Assembly (NCBI GenBank): GCA_021209875.1
Contig: JAGYVD010000001.1
Coordinates: forward strand, 2,728,001-2,792,000
DNA: 64,000 nucleotides
Source: Rosellinia necatrix
Taxonomy: Eukaryota > Ascomycota > Sordariomycetes > Xylariales > Xylariaceae
Direction: 5' to 3'
This document shows, piece after piece, positions 33,356 to 45,333 of this stretch; within the stretch, counting starts at the first letter, position 1, and every line of letters begins with the position of its first letter. The notes under the pieces were generated by a model, which saw nothing but the letters and a program-made list of their open reading frames with translations, made no database searches and was not told the DNA's origin. A program made the translations under genes and the position numbers.

Positions 33356-34881
33356 GTCCGCTTGCTTTGCTTTTCTGTATGATGAATATCAGCTCCACGG
33401 ACTCATCGTTCATCAGACGTTTCGGCCCTTTGAACGCGACGCATGTGGGAAAGGATCCAAGAGGGTGGCGATGGACCAGAGAGTCTTTTCTTTTACACTC
33501 TCGTAGCTCGTGTACTGCTAACCGGAAACTGCCTCGGGGCATGGGAGGGCTAGGCTCGGGTCGGGGCATCGCGTCTTGCGGAAACGGGCACGGATCCGGC
33601 GCATCAGAGGACAATGCGGGGAAACCTCACATGATACTTGCCCCGAAGAGCAAGAAAGATGAATTAATCCCCCCACTTTGGCTTTCGATGCCTTCCTTTT
33701 CGAGTGTAGCGAAGGATACTTGCGGTGTGTACTCATTCGTTGGAGCGTGATTAGCGCTTCAAATGACGAAGCATATTCCAAGGCATCGTAGGATCGACCT
33801 CTCCTCAAAACAAGATCAGGTTACGCCTGTGTCCTATTTTGATAGGCTATTATGAATTAGGTATGTTGGCAAACCTTGCCCAGCCATGAGATAACTCACC
33901 CGAGATGACCACTTGAAGGTTTAAGTTTTACTTTGTCGATGAGTTTAGTATACAGTGTATACCACGTAGCATCAGGAGGCAAGTCAGTGCCTTTGTTAAT
34001 GATCAAGGGGCGAATTCGAAAGCACTGGTAAGAGCATGCAATGCCATCTAATAAGGGCCATGGTGTCAATTTCGACACCATGCTCAAATTCCGTTTTTAT
34101 TCATTCGCCTATACCAATAGGCCGTGATCTAGTTATGTTATAGTTCCAGATTTTCGGCTCACAATGCCCCGGTTGTATACATAGCTGTCAAGCTTGAACG
34201 AATCTACTCATCTTCAAACTGTGAGATGGAAAGTGTAAAGTACAAGGAGGGGTGGGTCATGGCAAGGGAATATATAAGTAGTGTAGTGTGGTCGGTATCT
34301 TGAAACATGAACCACCAGGCGATTGGCGGGTTCTCAATGACAGGGAGAGGGGCCCCTGGTTAGCATGGGGATAAATCGGTGCCGATTCTCATGTCTAAGC
34401 ACAGAAGTACTATATTGTGCCTTGGGGGGCACAGCAATGATGGACGTGGTTTGTGAACTATCAGGCGCGATTGTGAGTCTGGTCATCCATTCGATGTGTT
34501 GAATGAAGGGTTCGCTTCCCTGCATGCCGTTAATATGCATTCGTTGCATCGGCGCGTATAATCTGCTCAGCCTCTGAGTATGATCTCCATCCGTACGACG
34601 TACTTGCAGATGCTGGGAGTGGCATACCGCCGCAGGGGTTGCGGCGAAGGGCAGATTGGCCTGGCGTCCGCTCGCGTCAAACTCCCGCGCGCAGCAACAA
34701 GCCGCTTCCACGACAAAGGTCGTGCATCATAATTGCTCGAAGTACAACCTCCGGTGTTAAACGGCATCTGGTCATCGTATTGTTCGTACCACACAACGAT
34801 ACGACCGAAGACTAGGCGCACTGGGGGCCACGGGGCGCAGCCAATGGAATCAAAATTAAAACGAGGGCATGAACTGGGCGA
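33356..34881. other. Intergenic region
   Basis: No gene called. One minus-strand frame (33896-34087, 63 codons, containing DGIACSYQCFRIRPLIINKG) runs in frame into a good donor (GGGTGAGT, about 33900), so it could be one exon of an unrecognised or decayed gene. I could not find convincing partner exons. Other frames (33265-33750, 34334-34711) appear to be chance. Confidence 0.35.
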
Positions 34882-36529
34882 TCAATCGACGGGGAGTATC
34901 TCCAACCCCTCAGGGAGAAGTATATCTCTCATCTTGCCTTCTTGTTCTACAATGTACTGATGGGCAGGCTCGAGATCTGGTGTAGCGCTATTCATCTGTG
35001 GCATAGACGAGAACATTTCACTGAGTAGCTCAATGTGGCTGACGAATCCACCGTTCGGACTGGCATTCGTCGTCTGGGCAGCCCAGTCTGCACCCCAGAC
35101 CTGGGGTGGGATAATGACATCATCGTGTAGCGCAATCCTTAACGGCCATTGTAGACGGGGCCACCATTCTTCGTCACCGGGGTCGAATAGAGAAACGATA
35201 CCCATGATCTCGCGGCGGGCCACGCCCTTGAGCCACCAAACATCGTCTAGGCATTTGAGAAGGGCGAAGTAGCTGGCCAGTATGGCGAGTGCGCGGGGTC
35301 GTCGGGCCTCGAGTAGCTCGATGAAGCGGCGAGATACGGTGGCCAGGAAGACGAGAGGTGCGCCGGTGTAGGGTATTTTGTGCGCCCAATCAAGGACGGC
35401 AATGGCATGTTGGTACGCCATCCGCGTTTCCAGCCGCGTGCCTGGATCGCTCTCGAACTTAGCCACCTCGTCCTCCACTCCCGTCATTAGATCGCTAAAG
35501 AAGGTCGGGTGGCCGGAGAGATCTAGGTTCAAGGCGGGCTGAGACTCGATAATGGGGATAACAATAGTACTAATGCGAAGCCACTGCCAGGTTGCAGCCA
35601 CCACGGCTTTCACGCCTTGGAAAGAATGAAACCAAGAGAGTGGCAGCGAATAGCCAGCCGTCCTGTCATTCATATCGTCGCGCGCGAAAATTCGAGATGC
35701 GGTCGATTGAAAAGCGATGAGGGCGGAGGTCAGAAAGAGCGCTTCGGCGTTTGACTCGGTGACGCCCTTGCTCAGGCATGCACCATACTCGGAGCAGGCC
35801 GAGGCCATATAAGAGTGGCTTGCACGTATAAGTTCCCGGTCATGGGGCGTTTTTGATCGCAAGTGGAGGGCAGAAACCGCCAACAAGGTGTCGGCAAGAT
35901 AGCTGGCACTCGAGAAAGCCAATTCGGGAACTGTGACACGCCATATTTTCTCGAGGACGGGGGACGACACGGAGAGAGTCTTGGCAGTCAGGGTGGTGAA
36001 ATTATGAAGCAACTTCAGCTCCAGCATGCGGTTTTTCTTTGAAGTCGTTGAGGACAAGGGAAGGGGTTCTGGTGTTTTGTACAGGGGCGCCGGCGTGCTG
36101 CCGACGGCGGTGGGTGCGGTGGTGTCGCTCGCATTTGTCGGGCTGTCGCCATGGGTGACGGAGGACGGGGCCGAGGCCGAGGCCGACGAAGCCGGGCGTG
36201 GCGTCTCAGAGGGCACGGTCGCAGAGGCATCGCCGGCAGCAGCAGGCTTGGGGACGTGGGTGTCTCTTATGCCGGGGTGCTCGAAGTCGCACGAAACACC
36301 ATGTTTAGAACAGTTGCCACAGCGTGGATGGATCTCATCGCACTTGATCTTCCTGACCTTGCACCGTTTACAGCCTACAAATGCACACACACATGATTAG
36401 ATACCTGGTGCCGACACTGGCCGACGACGAGCCCGGACCAGTAGCCAGAGGGGCCGGAGCCGGCGGACGAGGAGAGCAGAGCAGGGACATACCAGCTCTC
36501 GACTTCTTGTGGGATCTCCTCGGGGGCAT
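34882..36529 (-). CDS. Zn(II)2Cys6 transcription factor
   Basis: CDS complement(join(34882..36374, 36493..36529)), 509 aa. Exon 1 encodes MPPRRSHKKSRA and the intron (GTATGT...TTTGTAG, 118 nt) joins it to GCKRCKVRKIKCDE. The binuclear zinc cluster is complete: C14-x2-C17-x6-C24-x6-C31-x2-C34-x6-C41, with the SHKKSRAGCKRCKVRKIKCD context of the Upc2-like subgroup. A Ser/Ala/Pro-rich linker follows (about 55-125), then a fungal_trans_2-type regulatory domain beginning LELKLLHNFTTLTAKTLS. Nuclear DNA-binding regulator. It is 2.7 kb from the Dal5-type permease and could control the permease and oxygenase genes, but this is inference from position only. The frame is open to Met 36655, but that extension translates a 12-bp minisatellite, so Met 36529 is preferred. 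Confidence 0.92.
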
Positions 36530-36559
36530 AGTTCGGGAATGGAGGTGTGTTTTGTGTTG

Positions 36560-36606
36560 AACAGGTATGGGAACAGGTATGGGGACAGGTATGGGAACAG
36601 GTACGG
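36560..36606. repeat. 12-bp minisatellite, GGTATGGGAACA type
   Basis: Four imperfect copies of a 12-base unit (GGTATGGGAACA, GGTATGGGGACA and similar), about 30 bases upstream of the Zn2Cys6 start codon and therefore probably in its 5' leader. Confidence 0.9.
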
Positions 36607-36679
36607 TTTCGGTTGCTATGCCAAGGGGGATGTCACGAAGCTGGTGCGAGTCCAATCACGACCATAACGGGTGATGGGG

Positions 36680-36722
36680 TCGTCGGTGCGGTTGTCGGTG
36701 CGGTCGTCGATGCGGTCGTCTA
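36680..36722. repeat. 12-bp minisatellite, GTCGGTGCGGTC type
   Basis: Three to four imperfect copies of a 12-base unit (variants of GTCGGTGCGGTC and GTCGATGCGGTC) upstream of the Zn2Cys6 gene. Confidence 0.85.
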
Positions 36723-39201
36723 CCAGCGTGAATACGGCTCCATGAAGAAGCGAAGGGGGATACTGAGGGCTTCTTCAAGCATTGGTCCATTATCAGGCAG
36801 TGTAACGCGGGGTGGGAGCAGCAGGTGTCAGTCTGCGTCGACCAGGTTGCGAGGACGGGAATGCCGGCTTCATTATCGGACAACATATGTACGTGTTAAG
36901 GTCGGAGGAGGAGGTGTCTGGGTGAGCGAGCTCTAGAGGCCTGCTAAAGCCGTCACAACAACAGCGGTCTGCGCGCCTGTGGGCTGTGGGCTGTGGGCTG
37001 GTAAGCTCTGGCTGGGCTACAGCGGGTTCCAAGATGGGTGTTTCGGGGTGGGGCGTGACCCCGAGGCGGTGCAAGCACGCAAAGCAATCCGATACGCCAT
37101 CTATAGCAGGTGTCTAGCCCCAAAGAGGATTGGCGTCGCGACTGAGCCAATCAGTGGGGTTGACCACGTTTTCCGTTTACATAGATCGATCGCTTAACAG
37201 CCTTAGAGAGCTCCCTTAGCCAGGTTCCGGCTTCCATTCTAATTCAAATTACATCCATGCCCAGGTGCCGTGAGTTTCAGAATAGTATTACATATGTGCA
37301 TAGATGCAATTGCCGGTGGGCACCATCGGCACACTCACTTGTTTGGCGTATTGAATTATGGTATCATCTCCATTTTTAAGACCCAGCCACGTTTATAAAG
37401 ACGTTACTATGTGCAAGTAGGTACATACCTAGATTAGTAGTCATACAATTCCAACCGACCGCATAGGAGGTAGTTACTTAGATATGGATATCTACTTTGA
37501 CCTAAGATTAGATTATTTTCCGTCTCTTTTTTTCTCTTGATGACAAATAATTGCTCTTTTACACGTTTCCCTGCATTCACACTATGACGCCCCGTTTCGA
37601 AGCTTTGATGTTCCGGTAGGTTGGGCGGGTTCTTTTGTTAGACGCAAAATTCCCCTGAAGGAGTTTGAAGGTCAGGTTAGGTAGGCCCTTACCGAGTCTG
37701 GGAATACGAGTACGAGCCGAGATGGTGGGGTATGCACCAGTCCCATCCATCAATTAATCCAATGCCATCAATCCATTCCCACCAAGCCAAATTAAGAAGC
37801 ACTACCTACCATGCAAAGAATAGCTATAGGTACCAATCCCCAAAGCTCCCCCTATCCGCTTGAGAGGCACGCTATGCGCCACCATGTCGTCAGAGCCCTC
37901 GTCCCTACCTGTACTATAACCAAGGACCAAGGGCAGTCGTTCTCGAGGTTGCTTACTTGCTCCGGGCAGTGCAGCCAACAAGACCGAATGAGGGGTGAAA
38001 TCATGACCAATCCCAAAGTTCAAACCGTGCGAAATAACCCAGCATCGCCAACTTTCTTGGTCTGCATCGTCAGCTTCCCGGTCTACGGTAACTACCTACA
38101 CTACCAACGTGAGGTGCTGCCTCCTCCGATGGATCCCTGCTGGTCACCTTCACGATGTAGGAAAGGGGATGCATACTACCTAGGTAGGTAGGTAGGCAGG
38201 CACTACACACATGGCCATGTGCATTTATTCCCAGTCGCCGTCAACCATCCATCTGCTTGTCCTGTGGTAAACAAATAAATACATGCAGCCATCTAGGAAC
38301 CTCTGGCCGGCCTCCAGAGGGGACATCTCATCACCACCGCTCAGCAGTGGCTGTAACCAACAGGTTCCCGAGTCCAGGTTTGCAAGGTCTAGCCCAAGGC
38401 GCCAAGGCCAATTGGGATAGGGATCGGTAATCTAGCTGCAGTCATCATCACGAATGGCCTGGGCATCCACTGCGAAGCTGCGGCGTTCCTAACTCGCCGT
38501 ACAACCGTTGTGCCGACTGACTATGTGAAGTAAGCTCGCGATCAACACCCGGTCGACACTCGGCCCCATTAGTGCTCTATGCCGTATATATGATAAAATC
38601 GTACCAAGCTATCCATTGAAGGTCCAGTTGTTATATGAGCAAGCGGCTTCGCCACATGCCCCTTCAATCCCCTCTGAGCATAGATGAGTGTCTTTCCGCG
38701 CCCAAGAAACGACACGCAATTCGCCTCGTCGTTGCGCTCCATGCAGGTCCGCACCGCTTTACTTACAATAAGACTTGCTTGGGAGACCACATGGGCAATA
38801 TCCCCATCGGCTTAGAAAGGGGTTGGGCCACAAATCAGCTGGCCTCCACGTCTATATGGAAGGATTATACAACGGCTGGAGCACCGCGGCTACATTGCTT
38901 TGAACGAAATAATAGCGTATCGGCTTTGGCTCAACGACGACCTACGGACTCGGATTCAGGTCTTTGTTTTTGGATGTTGGTCAAGGGTAATAGAATTGAA
39001 GTCTACCACAAAGTAAAAGGACCAACTCGCGGTTCATACGAGGTCGTTATTCAACTAGGCTATAGCTCTCAGCCCGTTGGAGCTACCAACGGTCATCAAT
39101 AGCATTCAAGTTAATGCCCCCTATCCAGTCGGGTGTTGAGAATACACCAGCGAGAGTAGCTTCTCAGTCTTGAGTGCCCCGTCCCGGAAGGGCTACTCGT
39201 G

Positions 39202-41455
39202 TCATACACGACCTTCCCTCAAGTCGTTGTCTACAACATCATCTAGAATGGTCTCGCCACGCTTGCTCGCCGCGATCCGAGCTCGTTTTAATTTACGTGT
39301 GTCGCTTTCTGTTTGTCTCGTCACCCACCACGTGACAAGCGTCGTGATAAAGCACTATCATTCCCAGTTAGTAGTTGAAGCTCTCGTGAATCTCCAAATA
39401 TCAACAATGATACACTTAGAGGATACCTCGGGGCTATTAAAGCCAAATATGTCAGCAAAGGAACAACTAGAGATGACTTACTGCACCGACAAGGCCCGTA
39501 GCAGCGCCGAATGATGCTGTATACTTGGGAGCATAAATACTCCGAAATACTGTGTTCCAAGATGTTAGCAGTGGTATTGAATGTAGGGTCAACACCTAAT
39601 CCAGGGGGGGGTTGTAAGACCAACAACCCCGAGAGCCAATACTTGAACGCGAAAGACAATAAGATACAAGGTTGCCTACTTTGGGGTCCAATAGCACCGC
39701 CAATCTGCCCATAGCTGTTGACGAAACCGATGGAGAACGCCGAGCCCGTAGCCCGACTCGTTGTCTGCACGCGCCACGGCCACATCATCGGGTACCACGC
39801 CGACGTGACTGCGTTGCCAATTACGGTTGCCGCGTACACAGCGCCGTGGCTTGGGTAGGCGATAAGTACCCCATACGACGCAATGATGATCAGAAGGAAA
39901 GTAAGCGTGTATAACGGACGCGGCAGCCGTCCAGTGTCCACCGAATAGCCCGTGACGAAGATAACGACCAGGCCGACGACTGAGATCGGCAAGTTCAGAA
40001 GCTGGGCCTCAGCAATGGTTCTATGTGTTATGTCAGTTATCGGGAATCTGCCGGGGATCTTGGGGGGAGGGTGCAAGGGGAGGAGGGTGTACGCACGTGA
40101 AACCCAGATTGGCGATGACGGTTGGTTGATAGAAACGCACTCCGGCTGTGCCCACGGTGAATAGCGAGAACATCAGTGTAAAAAGCCATAAGCGCTTGTC
40201 TTTGAGCGAACTCCAAATTTCCCCCACGTTGAAGTCCTGCTCTGAAGCTCTCGGGGCATTTTCAGGCAAACGGGCTTGGATAAAGGCCTTCTCCCTATCC
40301 GTCAGCCAGGGCGCCGTCTCAGGAACTGAATCCTACCGTTAGCCGTTGTATATATATATAGATATATATCGGTACACTTACAATCTGGTAATACAAGCCA
40401 AATCACAAGGCCAACTAAGATCGTCCCAATTGCTTCGACGAGAAATAACCTTTAAACTCCTGAGCATTCCGGAATTCCAAGGTGATGTATATTCATAACT
40501 CACCATTGCCACCCTGACAGTCCACCAGCCCCAGATATTGTATCAAAGGCGAATGCAAACAATCCGCTAAAGATGCCGGCAGAGTTACCGCATATGACTA
40601 TTTTCCAGGTTAGTTAATAAATGACGACCGATCGGGGATTGATCCGACCTACAGAAATATAACAGACGAAGAGACATCTCATCGGGTCTATACCAATATG
40701 TCATTTGAAGTATGACGCCAGGGAACATGCCTGGTACTGTATGTTAGATCACTCGGGAGTCTCTCTCATCTACGGGACGTCAATTACCAGCTTCCGCCAG
40801 GCCCAAGAAGAATCGAACAGTGTATAGGCCTGCTTTGTTGGTTATCGGGACATGGAGTGCCAACACAATTCCCCATGTGACCATGATTCTTGATTGCCAG
40901 CGTGAGGGCGAGAACCGTTTTAACAACAAATTGGAGGGCGCTTCGGCGAGAATATAAGGGATCTGAGGACTCCGAATATCAACATGGTACGGTGAGACAG
41001 CTCTTGGGAGTGTGAATTCTTACATAGTACAGTACGGTGACCAATGCAAACTCATCCGCAGTCATGTTGAGCTGGGTCATGATGTTCCGGGGAGTGCCAC
41101 GATTCATAATCCGAGCATTCGCAACCTTTCGGCATGCGTTAGTAGCGAACAATCATGTCATAGGATATAAAAGAATACTCACATTATCCACATCCAAGGC
41201 TTTGAAGAAAAATATCAACGAACATACGGGCATGAGACGCCAATCGATGCGCCGAATCAATTTCTTTTCCTCATCGGCAGTCAGGGCTGTACGTGCCCTC
41301 ATACGCTCGACGTCAAACCCACGAATCTCCCGTTCGCCCTTCACCTCGACTACCTCTCCACGAGCCACGCGGTGGAAGCCATCGCCGGAGCCCGAGGAGA
41401 TGGAATCCGTCTCGGTGGACACTGGGTTGACGACGATTTTCGCGGTTGATGCCAT
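39202..41455 (-). CDS. MFS permease, allantoate permease (Dal5/ACS) family
   Basis: Ten exons: complement(join(39202..39354, 39482..39549, 39680..40020, 40097..40325, 40382..40449, 40504..40597, 40653..40730, 40788..40962, 41024..41125, 41183..41455)), 526 aa. A plasma-membrane symporter for an organic anion; relatives carry allantoate, nicotinate, pantothenate, biotin or dipeptides. The N-terminal cytosolic part ends in the family mark KKLIRRIDWRLMPVCSLIFF, then DVDNVANARIMN across intron 1. Other marks are IPYILAEAPSNLLLKRFSPS, TVRFFLGLAEAGMFPGVIL, YFFICGNSAGIFSG, LPDFPETAPWLTDREKAF, and the late helices through SAWYPMMWPWRVQTTSRATG and QIFRSIYAPKYTASFGAATG. About 12 spans. All nine junctions keep frame and restore family sequence, so the model is solid although it is invisible in unspliced frames. 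The C-terminus (LKRARIAASKRGETILDDVV) is cytosolic. Confidence 0.93.
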
Positions 41456-42152
41456 GTTGCTTGCTTCAATTCACCTCGAGGCCGTAGCTGGTCCGCCATC
41501 GAACCCGTACAAACATGCCTGGGGCACGACATGTATCTATAATCGAGAGATCGAATGCTGCGATCTCTAAAACAACGCAATTTAGCTGCGGATCATATCA
41601 TACACTATCGAAAGCATGAGACACGTCTAAGGCCCAGATCTACGAGACAATCTAAGTAAACTTGCACTTTATGTCTAGATTCTTGAATTATAAGGCGCAC
41701 AAGGTACTGCATGCCGTATTGGGGTGGCATGCATGGACTTTTTATTTGAGGAACAGCATTCCAGATGATAACTGGGAGCGAAGCCACACATAGATGTGAC
41801 CCCCCCGGCCCTCCCCCTTTCCTTGAAGATCCCCCGTCTTACCTCGAGAAGCTGGTGGGAAGAACCAGCCACATACATAGCGATGGCCGGTTCGCGTCGC
41901 CGCTCATTCGCCATCTGCTAGAGTGTTGCGAAATGCGGCAAGATATTCGGATTTGGAGAGCTACACCCGCAGTGCCCCTCATCACGCCATCTTCGAGGGG
42001 CTGGGTTCGATGCGAAAGCCCCACGGGTATTAAGCGCGGGGGAATTCTGATGCGTAAAGGGCCGGGCGACTTTGCACGACAAAGAAGATCTGCGTTTTTT
42101 TTTTTTTTTGAAGAGGTATCATCACTCGTACGCGCCCGAGCGTGATTCCACA
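41456..42152. promoter_or_regulatory. Divergent promoter region, permease / oxygenase 1
   Basis: About 700 bases separate the start codons of the permease and the first oxygenase, which suggests shared control. Several CGG triplets occur (for example a CGG-N9-CGG pair about 41936-41955), of the kind Zn2Cys6 factors bind, but I cannot tell these from background. A T15-type run lies at about 42096-42110, close to the oxygenase start. Confidence 0.35.
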
Positions 42153-43539
42153 ATGGCTACCGTCGCAGTGAACCCTTTCAGTAGCACTCTGGGGCTGCCA
42201 ACCTATCGCCAGCTTCCGGAAACCAAGTACGAGCGTGAGAACCCCCGAAAAAGAAAGCCGGCCATCTCGTGTTAATGAGCCCCCTTTTGACTGGGGTTTT
42301 GGTTAGTTGACTGGGCTGATCTCGTCACGCTTGATCTCGCCCAGTTCGATCAGCCCGGCGGCAAGCAGAAGCTGGCAACGCAGCTCTTCGATGCCATACA
42401 GAAGATTGGTAAGCGTCACATCACTCCTACGCCGTGGACATGGCATCGTGAATAACACCAATGAATGGAAAGGGTTTTTCTACATCGTCAACTTCGGGTT
42501 GACGCAGGAGCAAGTGGACGAACAATTTGCCATCGGCAAAGAAGTGTTCCAGCTGCCGATGGAAGAGAAGCTCAAGTATCGCGCGGACCTCGAGAACGGT
42601 GGGTATAACGGGTATAAGCCGCTTGGTCTCCGGGAGGTGCGGCCGGGGATCTTTGATAACACGGAGATCTACAACATTCCCAAGTTCATCTCGGAGCTGG
42701 AGCGGCCGCACCCGGAGGTGATTAACCAGAACCGCGCTCATATCGAGTCTTTCGCACGGCACATCCATGACCACGTGGTAGGCAAGCTCCTGGTGCTATT
42801 CGCAACAATCCTGGAGCTCCCGGACGATTTTTTCTTGCAACGACATCGCTACGATATCCGAAGCGATTGCCACCTGCGATACATGAAATATCATCGCCGT
42901 ACGACGGAGCAAAACCAGGTAATCCCCCCTATCCCCTCAATCCATCCCGACGAAATCCACCACCGTCGAAGATTGCTACGATCCGGTGCACTTATGTAGT
43001 ATTCTCCTCTAAATCACAGTAGGGCCCCTCGACGCATTACTGACACCCCACCTTAGGCCCTGGAAAACGTCTGGGTGAAAGGCCACACCGACTTCGGATC
43101 TTTAACACTCCTATTCCGACAACCCATCGCGGCACTCCAAGTCCGCACACCAGAGGAGGAGTGGAAGTGGGTCAAGCCATACCCGGGGAGCATCACGGTG
43201 AACCTTGCGGATGCGCTCGAGTTGCTTACCAACGGGTTCCTTAAGAGCAGCGTCCACCGCGTCGTGGCGCCCCCGCCCGACCAAGCCGAAGTGGATCGTC
43301 TTGGCGTGCTATATTTCGTACGGCCGGAGGACGACCTCGAGTTGAGGCCGGTGGTGAGCGGGGTGCTTGAGAGGCTGGGCTATAACAAAATCACCGACAC
43401 CGACAGCGCCGCCGTAGGGATCACAGCCGGGGAGTGGGTGAAAGCTCGCGTAGCCAAGAATGTTGCGCAGACGAAGGCTAAGAGCGAGGTTGCGGAAGAG
43501 GAGATTATCAAGGGGAAGTCGGTGAAGTATTACGATTAG
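42153..43539 (+). CDS. 2-oxoglutarate/Fe(II)-dependent oxygenase, IPNS-like (first of two)
   Basis: CDS join(42153..42234, 42307..42408, 42473..42918, 43057..43539), 370 aa. A cytosolic non-haem iron dioxygenase with a DIOX_N domain followed by the jelly-roll core. Splicing gives YELDWADLVTLDLAQFD, then DAIQKIGFFYIVNFGLTQEQ. The iron ligands are H220 and D222 in KGHTDFGSLTLLF and H276 in KSSVHRV; R290 (DRLGVLYF) is the likely 2-oxoglutarate anchor, with Gly instead of the usual Ser two residues on. The residues MKYHRRTTEQNQALENVWVK join exons 3 and 4. In the first intron a GTGAGA donor inside an apparently open frame must be used; reading through ends in a stop. Family members hydroxylate or desaturate diverse small molecules (pyrimidines, beta-lactam precursors, flavonoids); no substrate can be assigned. 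Transcribed away from the permease. Confidence 0.9.
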
Positions 43540-43541
43540 TT

Positions 43542-43603
43542 AGTTGAATGATGAGTTGAATGATGAGTTGAGTGATGAGTTGAGTGATGAGTTGAATGAT
43601 GAG
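43542..43603. repeat. 12-bp minisatellite behind oxygenase 1
   Basis: Five copies of GAGTTGAATGAT or GAGTTGAGTGAT begin two bases after the oxygenase stop codon, so the array lies in the 3' UTR. Confidence 0.92.
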
Positions 43604-44586
43604 CGGGCAGATAATGGCCGCGTTATCGGCAGGGTGAGTCTGCGGAAGACTTCCCGTAAGACTATAACCAGGTGATGCCCTGTTCCATACATTCCCTTGG
43701 GTCTTGCCTCTGCGCTACTTCTCGTATACGCTCCAACCATGAAACATGGGAATCCTTAACTGCTACACCTACATTTAGATGATCTCCAAAGATCACATTC
43801 TCTTACCGTAGTACGACATGCTCCCATGTCCCTCCATTGACAAACCCCCCCCCCCTCCTCCCTCCCCCCCTTTTTTTTTTCCCTCTTTAGCTCATATACA
43901 CTACATATACACTACATATACACTACACACTACCTGATGACCCCAAAAGAATTGATAGTCTGGCTCTGTTCCCCCCTATATTAAATCGCCAATTAATTCC
44001 CTCCCCCTTCGGATCTAGATCCCGGGTTATAGATGGCCCCGATCACGTAAGAACCGGCACCGGGCCAAAAGAAACAAGAAGCATTTCACTGACCACTACC
44101 ACGACGTCAATCGTCAATGCCAAACAAGAATTACCGTCCAACACGACGACGATGTGAACTCGTAGTATTGCAGATAGGACCCCAATATATCGCTCACCAA
44201 ACCCATATCCGTCCGATCTGATTGCATGCGAATGCCAGCACGTGCTATGTACTGTGGAGTATGCGATCCGATCCAGGCCGACCTGGACCCCCCAACTGCC
44301 GGTTGTTGCCAGCAGCAACTCAAAAGGCGACATGAAGTAGGTGGCACCGCACACCCATGCAAAATGCCGTGAGACGACGCAGCGAAAGTGGCCGACTTGC
44401 GAAATGGGGGATGAATTTTGAGACCCAACCACCTGGTTGACCGATAACTCAAAGAAAAAAAAACACGAAGGGGTCTAGGCCAATCACTCGTCAATCACGC
44501 CGGGAGGGGGGGGCAGTGCATCGACAGATCAACTAACCAAACGAACAAGCAACAGAAAAAAGAAAGGGAAGTCGTGGAGGGAAAAA
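43604..44586. other. Intergenic region between the two oxygenase genes
   Basis: No gene recognised. C-rich and T-rich homopolymer runs (about 43847-43880), an 11-13-base repeat around ACTACATATAC (43899-43930), and a purine-rich leader (AACAAGCAACAGAAAAAAGA, about 44544-44563) before the second oxygenase. A 129-codon minus-strand frame (44043-44432) is unremarkable. Confidence 0.35.
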
Positions 44587-44783
44587 ATGGCGACGGCATT
44601 CGAAGCGATCCCGACGATCGACCTCGCGCGCGCCGCGGACCCGGCTACCCTCCCGGGGCTCCTGGCGGACCTGCGCCGGGCGGTGGTGGACGTGGGCTTC
44701 CTGTACGTGCGCGGCCACGGGGTGCTGGCGTCGGCGACGGCGGACCTCGTCGGGTTGCTACCGCGGCTCTTCGCGGGGGATGA

Positions 44784-44814
<31 letters not shown>

Positions 44815-45293
44815 GCGCTCGAGAACTCGCCGCACTTCCTCGGCTACAGCGCCGTCGGGAGCGAGCGTACCGGCGGCCGCGCCGACCGCCGCGAGCAGTA
44901 CGAGTTCGCCACCGAGCTCGAGGCCACCTGGCGCGAGGGCCGGCCGCTGTACGAGCGCCTGCGGGGCCCGAATCAAGTTGGTCTTTTTTTTTTTTAATCC
45001 CTCGCTGCTCTTCTACGGGACACAGTGCATATATACATACATGTTCATAAAGGATTGTGGGGGAGGATCTCATACGATAGCCTGCTGACCGCGATGATAG
45101 TGGCCGAATGACGACAAGGAGCTCCGGGCCGTGGTCGAGCGGTACATCGCGGAGCTGACGGGCCTCGGCGAACGGTTCCTCGAGCTCGTGGCGCAGGCGC
45201 TGTCGCTGCCGGCGGGGGCGTTCCGGGGTTTCCTGTCAGACCAGCACCGGCTGAAGCTGGTACGCTACCCCGCCGCCACGGCGGGGTCCTCGG

Positions 45294-45333
<40 letters not shown>

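Larger units (their letters stand above)
36530..39201. other. Intergenic region with minisatellites
   Basis: About 2.7 kb upstream of the Zn2Cys6 gene and behind the permease. It contains the two 12-bp minisatellites listed separately, a GCTGTGG repeat (36976-37000) and ACCTAGGTAGGTAGG (about 38179-38195). A 155-codon plus-strand frame (38635-39102) and a 126-codon frame (37811-38191) have no domain features; the first is long enough to be worth a transcript check but is not called as a gene. Confidence 0.35.

Noticed and set aside
38755..38820. 5S-rRNA-like string (CTTGCTTGGGAGACCACATGGG)-type resemblance
   Set aside because: It resembles part of the 3' half of 5S rRNA, but no matching 5' half or internal promoter boxes could be found upstream, so probably chance.
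38635..39102. 155-codon plus-strand frame behind the permease
   Set aside because: No domain, no splice context and mixed composition; left as a remark in the intergenic entry.
41995..42035. GGGTTCGATGC, tRNA T-loop-like word
   Set aside because: No acceptor, D or anticodon arms can be folded around it. No tRNA was supported anywhere in the window.
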